DNA of 64,000 nucleotides from Fonsecaea monophora (GCF_001642475.1 NW_019174005.1:99603-163602); one strand, 5' to 3'; counted from the stretch's first letter, positions 1 to 13,100 are shown. Numbers and translations: made by a program. The notes: generated from the sequence alone by a model not told the origin.

Positions 1-208
1 GTGCCTGCTCCGCAACGGCCCCTGGGTTGCTTTTGAGTAGTATATACAGGGCAGAAGACTCGGGACTCGTCCAGTGTGCCCTCCCTTTCTCTGCCACCCA
101 TCTGCCACTCACTCACTCGCTTACTCACTCACTCTGGTCGGGATAATATCGCCCAATGAAAAAGGTCTCGGACTTCTCTCACTGATCATCTCGACACGAC
201 CCTGTCCG
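1..208. other. Downstream flank of GNAT gene
   Basis: No gene is seen. The stretch holds tandem CACT-type short repeats (about 108-136) and is probably the 3' flank of the acetyltransferase that ends at 209. Confidence 0.4.
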
Positions 209-1354
209 TCATGATTGACTCACCCCTTCCCCATCCCCCAAGTCTGTCCACATGACCGACCCACCCGTGATGCCGCGCAGCTTGAGCGGATTCGACTTAT
301 CCACCCGCACGACTTTCTTGCCATTACCTTGGTCATCGTCCTCGATCTCAGCCGTCGACACACTCCCGACCAAGTACTTGAAGCCGCAGCGCTGATAGAA
401 CGGCTCGGTGTTCTTGGCGCCGATGACCACGGCGGGCAGCCCGTCCTGCCTGGCCCGGTCCAGACCCCAGGCGACCATTTTCTGGCCGAGGCCCCGACCC
501 TGGTAGGCCGGGTGGACGGCCAACGTCGAGAGTTCCCAGTGGTTGGGGCGGGTGAAGAAGCGGGCGGAGAAGGGCTCCAGGCGCGACGCAAAGTTCCATT
601 TGTTCAGCGGGTTGGGGTCCGCGAGCGAGGCCGCGGCGATGGACCGGTTGCGGAACAGGAAGCGATGGAGGGTGTAGAAGAATCCAATGACGGGGGAGAT
701 CAGTCTTCCTATAATTTGGATCAAAAATCACACATTTGGTCAGTGGGACTTGTTTATCAGATAGATGTGTACGTGTGTATTTTATAGGTCGCACGAGCCT
801 GTCCCCGGGATATGGTATCGATATCACGTTGGACCGGATCGGGCCAGCCTTTCACTGCAACCGCATCTTGCATGGTGGCTTGACCTCACAGACTCCCACT
901 GATGGAAGGGAGAGGGTCATCAGCTCTGGATCCACAAGCCATGCATATGCATGCCCGGCCTCGTACTCGCAGTTGGAAAGAGGGAAAAGAAAACGCCAGA
1001 TATTTTTCAGAAGCATGAATGATGAATGATGAATGATGAATACTTACTCGGATCCCACCATCTCACCACCCCCCAGAGGCGATCTGATCCTTTACCCTCG
1101 CGCCCCCATTCCGCCGCACCGGTAATCAGCTCTCCCGACCTCTGTGACGGGTCTTGCTCGTAGCTGACGATCCAGATCTTGTTGTAGTCCCAGAAACTCT
1201 TGACGACCTTCTGGTGCCAGACGGAGAGGTAGTCGTCCGGAAATTGTTTCCGGTAGGGGAATATGTGGTCGTTGAGTTCCTCGTCGTAGAAACTCAGGGA
1301 GAGGATCTTGGAGATTGCCCCGAGATCCGAGTGCTTTGCCAGGCGGATAGGCAT
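209..1354 (-). CDS. GNAT-family N-acetyltransferase
   Basis: The product is a predicted acetyl-CoA-dependent N-acetyltransferase of 268 aa with unknown substrate. Two exons fit: 1354-1048 and 708-209. They join in phase 1, GTAAGT donor to TATAG acceptor, giving ...WWDPRRLISP. The GNAT acetyl-CoA loop QGRGLG lies at residues 172-177, after a beta strand (HWELSTLAVHP). It is followed by the usual helix and by a typical C-terminal segment in which an aromatic residue precedes the CGF motif (NTEPFYQRCGFKYL). The N-terminus begins MPIRLAKHSDLGAI, a common first strand and helix for fungal GNATs. The 339-nt intron is long for this window and carries a (ATGAATG)n tract beside its donor. Similar fungal proteins are annotated only as GNAT family. 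Confidence 0.85.
709..1047 (-). repeat. Long intron with ATGAATG heptamer tract
   Basis: This is the single intron of the GNAT gene. Close to its 5' splice site (1015-1041) there are nearly four copies of a 7-base unit, ATGAATG. No ORF of interest is seen in the intron. Confidence 0.6.
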
Positions 1355-2708
1355 GTTTTGATTTGTTCACTGTCTCGAAGAGGGGACGAATGTAACGAAG
1401 GAGGCGTGCAAATACAAGGATACTGGTAGAGTCGAATGGTTGGTCGGCTGGTTGGTTCGGACGTTGGCCTGGGTTCCAGTATCTCAGACGATGGCCCCCA
1501 CAGTCCTGGCACAAGTTGACACTGCAAGAAAAAGAAACCCTTGCTTCCCCCTGGGTGACCAGGATTCTTCGTCAACAATCCTTCTGATGATTGAAACCAA
1601 GATATCCTTCAAACGCGAACCGGTCCCCTCAGGTAAGCAGCCAGGCAGGCCGGGCAAGGCCAGGCGAAGCAGGGTACTGTTTGTCTGGTCGCTTCCCGTC
1701 GATCAACTCGGCACAGTACCGAGCACTCGTTCTCGAGGACAAGGTGGACAAGGTACAAGCATGTAGTAAGCACTCAAAAATCCCGGCCCTCGCCTTCACC
1801 CTCGCCCTCGGCCGGCCCCCTGTCACGCAGTGTGGTTTCACTAGGGTACTGGGTACTGGGGTGAATTCTCCGCTCACGCAAGGCCCGACCGACCGACCGA
1901 CTGACCACCTGAGCTGCACGTGGGAAAACGATGTGGAATCTGCACAGGATCGCAAAAAGAAAAAAAAAATTGTGGACAAGGGGGAAACGAGGGAAGAGAT
2001 CCTGCCGACAACGTGGGAATCCAAAGTAACTAAGTGATGGAGTCAGGCACCACACAGGTCAGGTACGGGAGCAGGGGAGTCAATAATAATTCAGGTACAA
2101 GAAACTTTAGCATGGCATCTTAAAACCTAGTCGTAGTCGCACTCCCTAGGTACATAGATAGTGTGAGATAGAGAAAAAAAAAAGGGGAGCAGACCCAGAC
2201 AAAACCGCCAGGTAACTCCACTACTTGAGGGTCCTCGCAAAGGTCCCCCTTGGATACATGACTGTGGATTGTGTGACGGTGAAAACAATCTCACCAGACG
2301 GCTTTACAAAAGATACGAACGAATCGTACCAAATCCAAAAACGCTTATGTAGCTTCGCTTGCACGAAAACAGTCGAGTCTAAAAATCAAGTTATTGACAT
2401 TAGACAGCGAGCTATGAGACTTCGCCACCGAGTATCCCGTCCCAAGGGGAGACATAGGTACTTCGGGTACAGGTGCAAGTACTGTAGGTACTCGTAGCGA
2501 CCACAGTCGGGGAGCCTTGGAAGATTCTGCATCAGCATTGATCGGGACAAGCGTCAGGCACAGGACGGCAACGTCGAGAGCCGAGAAACACATTCTCTCG
2601 TGCCAAAGGACAGACTGCAGGACCATTCCAAACTCGTCTAAGCGAGCTAGTACCTACGAGGTTGGTGGTCATCATCGTTGACAAAGAACGACCGTGCATG
2701 TTTGCGCA

Positions 2709-2744
<36 letters not shown>

Positions 2745-4478
2745 ATGGGCAGGGGGAAAAAACGTGCGGGAAGGATGCCAGAGCCCAGCATAGGCCCAAC
2801 TGGTGTTCGTAAGAGAAACATCGTTCGGCATCGAGCCTTTCGCACCTCGATAAGAAATGATCAGCAAGAGAAGTGGATTGGATTTAGTTGGGTGACCAAG
2901 AGATTCAGCTACGGGTACTCGAGGGACAAGGATAGCAAAGGTCCTCGCAACACGAACCATCGTGGGGGGGAAGGAGGCGTCGCCAATGGAGTTGGCTAGA
3001 GAACCAGAGACCCAGAGACCCATGCATCGTATGGAGCCTCTCCAACAGAGACGCGGTAGGGCGCGATCCCCTGACGGCTTTCTCCCGAAATTGCATGAAT
3101 CGGAATCAATATTAGCAATTGGCCAACCGTCGGTCATGATTGAAGGCTGGGGTGGCAAGGGGTGGAGGCATCAGCAGTCCATGGTGATTCTGCCCTCCCG
3201 AACTTCTGTCGCAGTGTCCACCAACAAAGATGGCCGACCATTCACGGTTTTCCGGACCGAGGATCGAGCCTGTCCAAGAATGCGCTGGGTCTGGCCAAAG
3301 AAGCGGTGTACCAAGTCTGGTGGCGGCCAGACACTTTTTTCCCACAAGTCTTTTTCGTATTCTCGGGCACTTGTTTGCTCAGATGGTGGCGGCCATCGGG
3401 GAACAGAAACTGTCCTGATTTGTCGCCGGTAGCGTGCTTCTGCATCCCGACTTGTCACTGTGCCCGAGCAACCTGGCCTGAAAGAGGACGACGCGACAAA
3501 AAGGTGGCTTGACACTAGCATCTCTCAAGGTTTTTTGCTTTTAAACCTGCACAATGCCTTTTTCGCTGACCCGCATATCTGCCAGGATTTCTTTGGAAAC
3601 GTTCTGCAGCTTGCATGATTAGATGCAGCTCTAGGTGCAGGGCGATGGGAGGCGATAGGATGAAGCGGGGAGGGGAGGAATGAGAGTGAGTGGCCCGTGA
3701 ACTGGTTGCGAAGACCCCCCTGCAAAGTCCCTTTGTTAGCAGCAGTTTGTACCGAATGCGAGCCCATGTACACACCTGGTAAGGATCATCGTCGGGTCGT
3801 GACAATTTAGCTGAAGGAGTGGGGGGTTCGTGAAAGAAGTACGTGAATGAATCATGGACACGTCGTCCTACGATCGAGAGACCGGGTTGCGTCTTTGTCA
3901 GGGTGTCTGTCTGGTTGTGTGACTTGTCTGAGCTGTGGTCGGGGGGTGTGGAGGGATGGAGGATGGCTGCGGCTAAGAGTGCATGCAGCTGCGTCAAATC
4001 CTTCAAGTGTCGAGTGTGTGTAGTCCGTGGTGTGCAGTGTCTGTGCGACAGTCTCCTATGTACAACCAATACTCTACACACCTATCTATTTGTCTACAAG
4101 CTACTCAAACACGTCACGCTATTTCAGGAAATTCAGCACATACTTTTACTTGCTTCACGTAACTCGTTGGAACATCCCATTTCAAACCCGATTCAAAGGT
4201 CACCACAAAGACTTCCAAGATTGACACACCTAAAAACCCCCCAAAGGGTATCCGGATCCATCAGATTCATCCAGTACAGTCCCTCTCTGTAGCCAAACGT
4301 TTTCCTCCATGATAGCCGGTAGCCAAAGATGATATAAAACATTGCCAATGGGTCCAATTTTCTTTTTCTTGTAACACCTTGTGTTGCGCCACTGACCGCG
4401 TGTTGACATATCACAATTCGATGAACTCCCCCCGATACGAGCAAGAGTAGTTACACGAGTGGAAGCAGGACGGATTGC
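1355..4478. other. Gene-poor interval with simple repeats
   Basis: No convincing gene is seen on either strand in these 3.1 kb. Open frames of 130-210 codons exist (for example 2532-3158 and 3515-4081, both minus), but they lack recognisable domains, and one is partly the translation of a dinucleotide repeat. A (GA)n run lies at 2714-2743. Short TAGGTAC motifs occur at 2145-2153, 2455-2461 and 2485-2491. Non-coding transcripts cannot be excluded. Confidence 0.5.
2714..2743. repeat. (GA)n microsatellite
   Basis: About 15 uninterrupted GA dinucleotides lie in the gene-poor interval. They explain the Leu-Ser repeats in the minus-strand frame that crosses them. Confidence 0.95.
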
Positions 4479-5926
4479 TTATGAAGGGCCTGAGTTCTCG
4501 TAATGGACCCGCCACTGCATGTCCTTGCGAATGATCTTTGCTTCACTGTTCTGGCTTTCTTGAGACTGTCCTGATCGCGCGTCCGGGTCGACCGCCTTGC
4601 CCCAGTATGCCGTGGTGTTGTGCTGGACCCTGTCAGGCCGGAAGTTGGGATTTTTCTCAGCGCTATCAATTTCATCTTCGTCCATTGACCTTCTCTTGCT
4701 TCGGTTCATACTGCTCTTGTTGGTTCTGTTCGTCTTGGTGAATGATTTGAGAGGGATCGAGGCTTGCGCTTGGGCATCTCTGTCTCTGCTCGCCTGTGAG
4801 AGGGTGGTGTCCATCCACGCGCCACCCATGTGTGTGTTGAACTTTCGAAGACCACGATTGAGGGCAGGCAGGGCCGCCGAGGCCATTGCAAAGAGGACCA
4901 GGACCTGTCGGTAAACAGTAGGGGTCACGATCTCGATACCAGGGTTCGACGAGTGGACGGTCACGTATATGTAGTGGGCATGGAGACCGATCAATGCAAT
5001 GACGCTGTCGCGTGTGAGCAGGTGAGTGATTGATGCGGGCTTGAGGTGTTTTGACTTACGCTAATCTTGGGGCAAAGGTGAGGAGAACCGAGATTTTACG
5101 GTCCGTACTCATGTGAAGCGGCAAGACTACGACCATTGACAGGACGAAGATCAGGACCTCAGTGATTCCGTCCACAACGGCGACTGCGGTCCATCGTTTG
5201 GTCTAAGTGGATCAGCGGCCTGAAGTCAACAGAGAACGGATACATCGGAAACGTACCAGAGTTGGACAGAATGAGGTATTGTATCCAAGCTGTTGGAGCG
5301 AGTCGCAATCAATGGTGAGCGCCAGAATGGCTCCTATGCACCAGAGACCACAGACGACGGTCATGGTGTCGCACAACGTCCGGTGCCGTTTCATGTTGAT
5401 ACTGAACAATTTTCGACACAGAAGAATCACGCAGCTTTTGGTGAGGAACAGATCGACCAAGAATAACACGATCGAGCCGAGCAGCAGCTGTTAATTTCGG
5501 TCAGCGAAACTGCCTTGTAGTCAAGATCAGGTTTGGAAGGTTGTGTATATACCCTGCTGATAGAACTCGCATCCGAGGAAGTAATGTCCTCATATGATTT
5601 CCCAAACCCATGGGACACGGCTATCCAGACCAGAACACTATGTAACAGTCCTACTACCTGTTTGCAGTGGTCAGCCAATCTACCTTCTCTTTCTCCGAAT
5701 TCCAGGAGCAATGTGCCAGCCTTATACATACAGCCACGGCAATGGCCAATCCATCATCAAGACCGATGCTTTTGTTGGTGAACGTGCCCCGGAGGGCAAG
5801 GATCATGGGGACATAGGCGGCGCTTATGACGGAGACGACCAGAATGACGCCGCGATGATCATCGTCAGTCACGCGAAAATATCGATTGCCCGCTACCGTC
5901 GGGTCGGTGGTTGTTGAATCTGTCAT
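4479..5926 (-). CDS. Fungal rhodopsin-like seven-helix membrane protein
   Basis: The product is a 399-aa polytopic membrane protein of the fungal 'rhodopsin domain' family, related in architecture to PTH11-like and SC1-type proteins. Its ligand and role are unknown. Five exons (5926-5732, 5657-5553, 5487-5257, 5202-5060, 5004-4479) join cleanly with short introns. After a Thr-rich N-terminus, hydrophobic segments begin with GVILVVSVISAAYVPMILAL and include a loop rich in Arg and Lys (SINMKRHRTLC), then CGLWCIGAILALTI with conserved cysteines. The last helices are followed by a charged cytosolic tail of about 130 aa with NRSKRRSMDEDEIDS, a probable phosphorylation or interaction region. Family membership comes from topology and the Cys/Trp pattern. 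The protein has no retinal-binding lysine signature of true opsins that I can see. Conserved hypothetical membrane protein is the safe alternative name. Confidence 0.8.
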
Positions 5927-7729
5927 TGTTGCCGTAGGGCTGGCAAGAGAAGTTCTGGAGATGCGGCATCAACGACATTAATCAAGAACGGCCACAGGAA
6001 GAGGATCCCCTTTTGATATCAAGGTTTAGCTCAAGACTTTAAATCACGCTCCGAGTACCCCCTTTGGAGAAAACGGTGGTGCTGGCTGGGCGTGGACAAG
6101 AGGTGCGTCAGATAACAGGCAAATCCAGGCCAGACGAAGTTGCGTCTTGCGTGGGTTTGAAACTACTGAAAAACTCAGATACGGGAGGTTCATTTGGGGT
6201 GGGTTGGTTTTTTGGCCAGGGTTGGGCGTAGGGCAGTGGCACCACTGGACGATGAGGATCAACAGGTCTAGCGGTCATTGAGAAGCGAGCAGCGAACAAA
6301 CCCTGGGAGGGATCGCTTGGATCGCTAAGGGTGGCAGAGAAAACTGAGGAGTCGAGGCGATGGTCCGGGGCGATGGCGCCTACCACACCATTGGGTGGTA
6401 GGAATGCGCCTCCGATGAACTAGAGGAGACGATGGGCGCGGTATGAGCCAGGGTGGACGCTGAATGGCCGCCTGGAACCCGGGTATCAATTGCACATTAG
6501 GTGGGGGGAAGAAGGCGGACTTGTACAAGTTAAGTAGGTGACTCTAGGTGGCTCTGGGTAGCTCTAGGTGGCTCTAGGTGGCTTTAGATGGCCTTACGGA
6601 GGAGCTGGCTCCCAGGAAGCCCCATCCCCATTAAACCCCTTGCCGTAGTGATCATCGCAGCGGGCCGACACTAAAGACACGCCGGGGTTGTCGGAAACAG
6701 CAAAAGATGGGCGCCGTATGAGTAAAGCAGCCCCTCGGCAGCCCCTTGCTTTGCTTACTGTGTACTTGGGATCAGCTTTGTAGGTCGTACCTGTTACTTG
6801 GAAGAGACTTTGGGGGACTCTCCCTCGCTTCAACCCTTGCAGATTTTGAGTGCTTCAAGGCCTCCCTCTCCTTCCGAGTGCCTCATCTCTCCCTCGTCTA
6901 CCAAAACTACTTTGTAATAATACTACCGAGTACTGCAAACCACTAACGAAAATTCATCTCATACCACCACCTCCTCCTCTTCCCCCACTTCTCTATCTGG
7001 CTGAACGGGTAAAACTGCTTCATGTTCACACTATCCATAGAAGTTACTGTATCGATCTAACCTAGTTTCTTTCGCCTTCCACTTGCTACTGCAGATAAGC
7101 ATCTCTGCCTCGTACTCTTTTGTCCCGCAATACTTAGCTTGCTAGCTACTTCCACGCTTCCCACACACGCTCTCCTCCGACCACGCTGCCGCTGCCGGTC
7201 TATCCACTATCCACTCCCCTATCCTTTACCCGGTTTCCACTTTGTTCGTGGCCCAGGGGCTCGCTTCACACCATGTGAAGACCCTGAAAATGCCAACTCC
7301 AAGAGTGACAATAGTCTCCGCAATATCTTTCCATGTGCAGAGAGGCATAGAGGGAATAAAATGGACCCAAGCTACTTCAAGCTACCCACGCACTTTGTCA
7401 ACACTAACGCCAGTCCGAGGCAAGACCATCGGCTTGCCACATGGCCTGTTTAAACTGTTAGTCTGCGTGGTGCATTTCTTCCTTGCCTCTTACTACCAAC
7501 CACTCATCGTTTCCGGAGTTTTAACCTTGGTGCCTCGAACCGAATCCAAAAAACCTTCCAGACTCCCTTTTTGTTTTATTTTCCAACTCATATTTTCAAA
7601 CATTTCCCCCTCTTCTTCCTTCCCCCTTCCATCGTCTCAATCACTTCTTTTTTGGTGGGGGGTTTTTGTTCCTTGACGCTTGAATTTTCTCTGCCTTGAC
7701 CTTTGTGTTACTTGCTCAGACTACCCGAC
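5927..7729. other. Intergenic region and permease leader
   Basis: This divergent region lies between the rhodopsin-like gene and the permease. It holds a 10-bp tandem repeat at 6531-6590. From about 6950 it becomes pyrimidine-rich, as expected for the promoter and 5' leader of the permease. An open frame at 7242-7676 (+) has no recognisable domain and lies in the leader, so I do not call it a gene. Confidence 0.5.
6531..6590. repeat. Imperfect 10-bp tandem repeat
   Basis: Six consecutive 10-base units of the form GCTCTAGGTG, with one to four differences per unit, lie between the rhodopsin-like gene and the permease. Confidence 0.85.
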
Positions 7730-9739
7730 ATGAGCAAACAGGCTGAGATTGGCACCATGGGCGAGGTGGTCGCCGAGACCGCCAGTGATGATGTTGTTCT
7801 GGGTGAGAAGGCGGGAACATCGAGGGATGTGGAGGATATGAAGCGTATGGGCAAAGAACAATTGTTCAAGGTAATTAGCCACCTCGTTGAGTGTTCCGTG
7901 GGCAATAGAAACATGTGTTGACCATAATATCTCTTACAGCGCAACTTTGGTTTTTTGTCCATCTTCGGCTTCGCCATGATTCTGATGCAAACCTGGCAAG
8001 CGCTGCTCGGGTCAGTCTACAACCATGTCGCATATATTCCCCCTTGGTCGAATGTCAAGCTGACTGCGACTCGTACAGAACTATTGCCTTTGGTCTTGGT
8101 AATGGTGGAACAGCGGGTCTGATATATTTGTACATCGTCGTCGTGGTTTTCTTTACCCTGGTCAACATCTCAATGGCTGAGATGGCTTCCATGGCTCCGA
8201 CAGCAGGTATATTGAAACCACTGGGAGCGTCCCCTCTGCCTTTGCTGACTTGGCGAAAATAGGTGGCCAATACCATTGGATCTCTGAATTTGCGCCCCGG
8301 AGTCAACAAAAGCTCCTCTCGTTTATCGTTGGCTGGCTCTGTACTCTCGGCTGGCAGAGTGGTGTGTCGATTGGTTGCTTTTTGGCAGCCACCGAGATCC
8401 AAGGCCTGATTGTCCTCAACAACGACTCGTATGTCTATGAGCGATGGCACGGCACTCTCCTCACCATTGCCATTGTGCTCTTTGTCGCCTTTTTCAACAC
8501 CTTCCTCGCCAAGCATCTGCCTCTGGTCGAGGGTATGGTTCTCTGTTTGCATATTGGCGGTTTCATCTGTATCCTTGTTCCCCTGTGGGTTTTGGGCCCT
8601 CGTGGAAACTCGCATGAGATCTGGACAGTCTTTGAAGACGGTGGCAATTGGGGTTCAAGTATGATTCAGTCTCCTGATGTGCGCCATTGGCCGTAACTGA
8701 TTGTCTTTTAGCCGGTCTCGCAACCCTGGTCGGCATCATCACGCCTGCCACCGCTTTCCTTGGTGCCGACGCTGCCGTGCACATGGCCGAGGAGCTGAGG
8801 AACGCTTCCAAGACCCTGCCGAGGGTCATGCTCTGGACTTCGATCGTCAACGGCAGCCTGGGTTTCATTATGCTCATGTAAGTGTCTTTCTGCCCTCTAA
8901 ACTGGAATGGCTTGTGCTGATAGATGTCATAGTACTTTTTGCTGTAAGATTATTCCAATCACCTGGGCCAAACTTATGGTCTGGCACTCCAGGAGAGTTT
9001 TGTGGCTAACATTTATTCAGACACCCTAGGCGATCTGGAGAGTGTCCTCTCGACTCCAACCGGCTTCCCTTTTATTCAAGTCTTTTACAATGCGACTGGC
9101 TCCAAGGGTGGTGCCACGGCCATGTCATGCATCCTCGTTCTCTCGGCAGTGGCCAACGGCATGACCAACATGGCCACGGCGTCTCGTCAACTGTTCGCAT
9201 TTGCTCGTGACAAGGGTCTTCCCTTCCACACCTGGTTTGCCAGGGTCGATAGCCGGTTCGAAGTGCCAATCAACTGTGAGTGGATGATTGCCAAATGTTG
9301 TTTATTGAATATTTCAATAGCTAAGACCATTGCAGCTGTCCTTTTCACTGTCACCTTCTCCGTCCTCTTCTCTCTCATCAACATCGGCTCAACCGTCGCC
9401 TTCAACCAGATTCTGTCTCTGGGTGTCGCATCCTTGTTGTCATCCTACTTCATCTCCATTGCCTGTGTTGCCTGGCGCCGAGTCGCCAATCAACCGCTGC
9501 TCGACCGAGTTTTCGACCTCGGCCGATTCGGAATTCCCGTCAACTTTGCCGCTCTTGCCTTCCTCATTCTGACTTTGGTCATGAGTTTCTTCCCGGGAGG
9601 AGCCAACCCGACGCCACAAACAATGAATTGGTCTTCGCTGGCGTACGGAGCTGTGCTGATCATCGGAGGTATCTACTACATCTTCTGGGCCCGACACCAC
9701 TATGTCGGACCTGTGGAATATGTCCGCAAGAGCGCTTGA
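7730..9739 (+). CDS. APC-superfamily amino acid/choline permease
   Basis: The product is a 523-aa plasma-membrane permease of the fungal amino acid/GABA/choline transporter group. The substrate cannot be set from sequence. Eight exons fit: 7730-7870, 7940-8010, 8079-8206, 8263-8658, 8712-8877, 8933-8943, 9021-9275 and 9336-9739. The N-terminus is hydrophilic. The first helix region reads NFGFLSIFGFAMILMQTWQ, then FGLGNGGTAGLIY, then MAEMASMAPTAGGQYHW, the last being a hallmark of this family. About twelve hydrophobic segments follow, ending in a short cytosolic tail. The start is the first ATG in frame (MSKQAEIG), 47 codons before the first splice site. Exon 6 is only 11 nt long but is needed for MLITFCYTLGDLE, which matches the family pattern. 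No partner genes nearby suggest a substrate. Confidence 0.93.
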
Positions 9740-10097
9740 GATTGATATTAGAAAAAGGTGGCTTTCTTTTTTTTGGATGAGTGGCAATGTTCCAGTGGCT
9801 TTGACCTGTATAGTTGACTTGTTCTCACGCCAAAAAAAAGAGAAGAAGAAAAAGAATGCTCATGTCCTCCACAGTTATGGTTACAACCCTCTCTTTTTTG
9901 ACTGGTAATTTGGAGTCGGGCGGCGGTTCACGGGTTTTCCACGATTTTTGGGAGTCGGGAGCCTAGACGATCAACTTTTTACATACGTAGCACACCAGGT
10001 AGTGGTGTACAACAAACAACCAAACAACATCTCACTTTGCATGCAAACGGCTCGCGGAGGCTACAGCATCGCGACGAGGTCAGGGTTATGTATTGAG

Positions 10098-10113
10098 TAC
10101 CTACATAGGTACC
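10098..10113. repeat. GTACCTA inverted repeat
   Basis: GTACCTA and TAGGTAC form a near-perfect 16-base palindrome with a 2-base centre. It is one of several TAGGTAC/GTACCTA motifs confined to non-coding parts of this window. Confidence 0.7.
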
Positions 10114-13100
10114 GAGTAATGTGTGAGAGAGGAGTATAGTGCAGTGCAGAGCGCATGCACAATCAACCTCTCAACCTCTTGAATCAGTTATCAACACTAA
10201 TCATTTCGTTGTTTCACCGTGCCGTTCTTTCTGGGAGGAGAGGGTTCTTTTCCCTACTTCCTACAGTGCCATTTATTATTGTCTTGGACCCTGGTGGATT
10301 TTGGTAGAGAGTATGGTCCCATTCACGCTAGCCTTGAACTGGGGATCTGGGGTTTTGGCTCATGAGGGAAGTCTGTCACGTACATCATCCAGGTACATTA
10401 TGTCAACCTACAGTACCTAAACAGGTACATACATATATACCAGGTAACTGAGACGCGAGATACACACCTTATCTATCTCTCCGAGAGTACTTCAAGTACC
10501 TACGACGTTGGTCGACATGACGTCCAGTCCCCCTCTGGACAAGGTAGGCACACCCACACACTCTTGTTTCTGTCGTTCTCGTTACTTGTTTCTCCTTCTC
10601 TCGTTCTCTCGCTTTCTACCTAACGTGGTAGATATACATGTATCAAGGACATAGAATAAGAAAACAACGAACCCTCCCCAGAGCTGTTGTGTGGCTGCTC
10701 TGCACTCTGAGTGGTTGGTATCTAGCATGTGGGTATTTCATTTGCGGTATTTGGTATGTGGTGCGTCGTCTGTGGTCTGTGGCTGGTCAACCAGTTGGTA
10801 GATGAACGGGTGGGTGAGTGGACTGATAAAACTGGGCGAATGTAAATGGGAAACCTATGTCAGGCAGCCCGAAGTGATAGTGAGTGAATGGATGAATGAG
10901 TCAGAGAGTCAAAGAAATGAATGATGACGGAGGAAGGAGGGAGGGGGGAAAGGGAGGCTAGGAGCTAGGGGCCGGGAGACTGTGTGATTCCGATCGGGAT
11001 TGTGCATTAGTTTGGTTCCCTCCTCTATACCTCATAGTCACATCACGCAGGGACCATGGTGGCGTGGGGATGGAGGTCACATGGGAGAAGGTCTCATATT
11101 GGATGGATGGATGGATAGATTACACTACAAGAACTGCGCATACATACATACATGCCTCGCAGGTTGCTGATCGAGGACTATGGGAAAGGTACGAGGTATT
11201 CGTTTGTACGTTCTCTTACTATTTGGGTGGGTAGGTATGTTAGTGGGAACATGATGGGCTCCCATCCAAAGTATCCCATGTCCATCTCAAGTTCCTACCA
11301 CCCGAGAGGAGCCAGCACGGCCAGCTGCCAGCCAACAGCCTGTGCCTGATGAAAACCTCCCAAGCCCCGTGCTTGAGGTGGCACTGCTGAACTCGGCTAT
11401 CGGTCTGATCCCAGCCTTGAAAACCAAGGAGCATCTCCTGCAGGAGACCAGCAGCATCTCATCCGCCACTCGGGACGAAGCCGTAGACCGGGAGTTCCGT
11501 CATCACATTCTCACATGCTTCTCCTCGTACTTGTGGTATTGGCCTTGTAGACCAAGGACGTCAGTACACCCTTTTACCTAGTCGGACACTAGGGCAGAAA
11601 ATGTGGACAATCTAGTGGAGGGTTGGCATGTCTGCCATGTCTCAGGTCACCAATCTAGGAACATATCGTGGGCCATGGTGATCAAGGTCACAGAAAATTC
11701 CCCCCGCCTCCTTCGGTATCCCGTCTAGAGGTGGCGTTCGGGTTGGAAACCAAGGGGTTGGTGGTGGTCACAAGACGAAAACCGTGGTCGATTGCAGGCA
11801 ACAGAGATTGTCAATCAATGTCATGACCTGCGTTTTGGGGTCGAGATCGAGTTAGCGCTATCACAGTGCTTTCCAGCACAGAAGCGGGAGTGACAAGGAC
11901 TCTCACGATTGATCACATCTCGTACCGAGTATTCTAGGAGATGTTGGACAAATAGATCATGGCTCCAATCCTCCATGCCCCTCCGACACCATGCACGAGT
12001 CGACGGGGAAGCCGGGAAGGCGTGTGTTTCTGACTCTTGGGCACCGTGGGGTACCGAGTGCGACATAATCTACACCGATTCGCTTCTTGTTTGCCTTGTG
12101 AGCCTGATATCCGCACTAGACGATGCATCTCCTCGTATTGTTTCACTTCGGATGCATAACACAACAATCACAAGCTGAGGATGTGGAAAACGAGGGCGTT
12201 TTGTCAGGACATGTTCGAAGCGCGAGGGCGCAAGGACTTCGGAGGGAGGAGCATACACTCGGTGGTGTTCGGATCGGTCGCTGGTTGGGTGGTGAGAAGC
12301 TGATGTCTCAAGGCAAGGATGGTGTTGATGGGGCACGTGGGGCTCGCTAAGACTTTCTCAAAGACTTTAGCTTCCCTTGGCCTTCTTTGTCCTTTTCCCC
12401 ATCCTCTTTCTTTTCTCAACGCCCAAAATGTATGGAGTAAGAGTACGAGGTCCACGGCTGCACTCCCATCAACGGACAAGGCTTGATCCATGTTCCTGTC
12501 GATCCAACCGAACCTGACAGAAGTCGGAAATCCACCTCAAATTGACAGCTCAACCTTCCAATCTCATGCAACAACCCGGCGGCGCAGGGGAGCGCAGGGG
12601 TGGTTTTCCAGATCAAGTGCAAAGGCTCAGCCGAGATGCAGGAAAATACGAAGTTGATCGGTCGCACACCCATCACCTCGCAGGAGAAGCAATGTCTGCC
12701 CTAGTCTTCTACGTCACAACCCGTCGCTGTTTGCTGTCCGGAATGCAGCCTGATAGCGGCACTGAAGTGACAACCCTGTTGACGGCTGCCACCAACTCAC
12801 CTTGATTGGATTCCTTTGTCTTCTTCATGCGCTTGTCAAGCCACTTGTGCTGGTCCAGCTCTTGTGGGAGCGGTGAGCCGCCCGCGGACCCAGGGTTGCC
12901 TCTAGAAATCTCCCCTCCGCCATCATTCACGACGATCGACTAGGCCTGCGATGCTTTCTCAGTTCTCGGATTTCCAGTGATTGGGTTCTCATGCCCTTAC
13001 CCTGGGCAAATGCACAATGCCTACCCTCTTCCGCACGCTCAGAATGGAGAATATCAACCCCTGGGAAAGCATCTGTGGGCACAATACGGGGTTGATCGAA

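Noticed and set aside
2532..3158. 208-codon minus-strand frame
   Set aside because: It spans the (GA)n tract as a Leu-Ser run and shows no domain.
7242..7676. 144-codon plus frame before the permease
   Set aside because: It lies in the CT-rich leader, has no domain, and ends before the permease start.
7730..9739. Secondary-metabolite cluster around permease, rhodopsin-like and NACHT genes
   Set aside because: No synthase, cyclase, P450 or other tailoring gene is present. The genes are far apart and unrelated.
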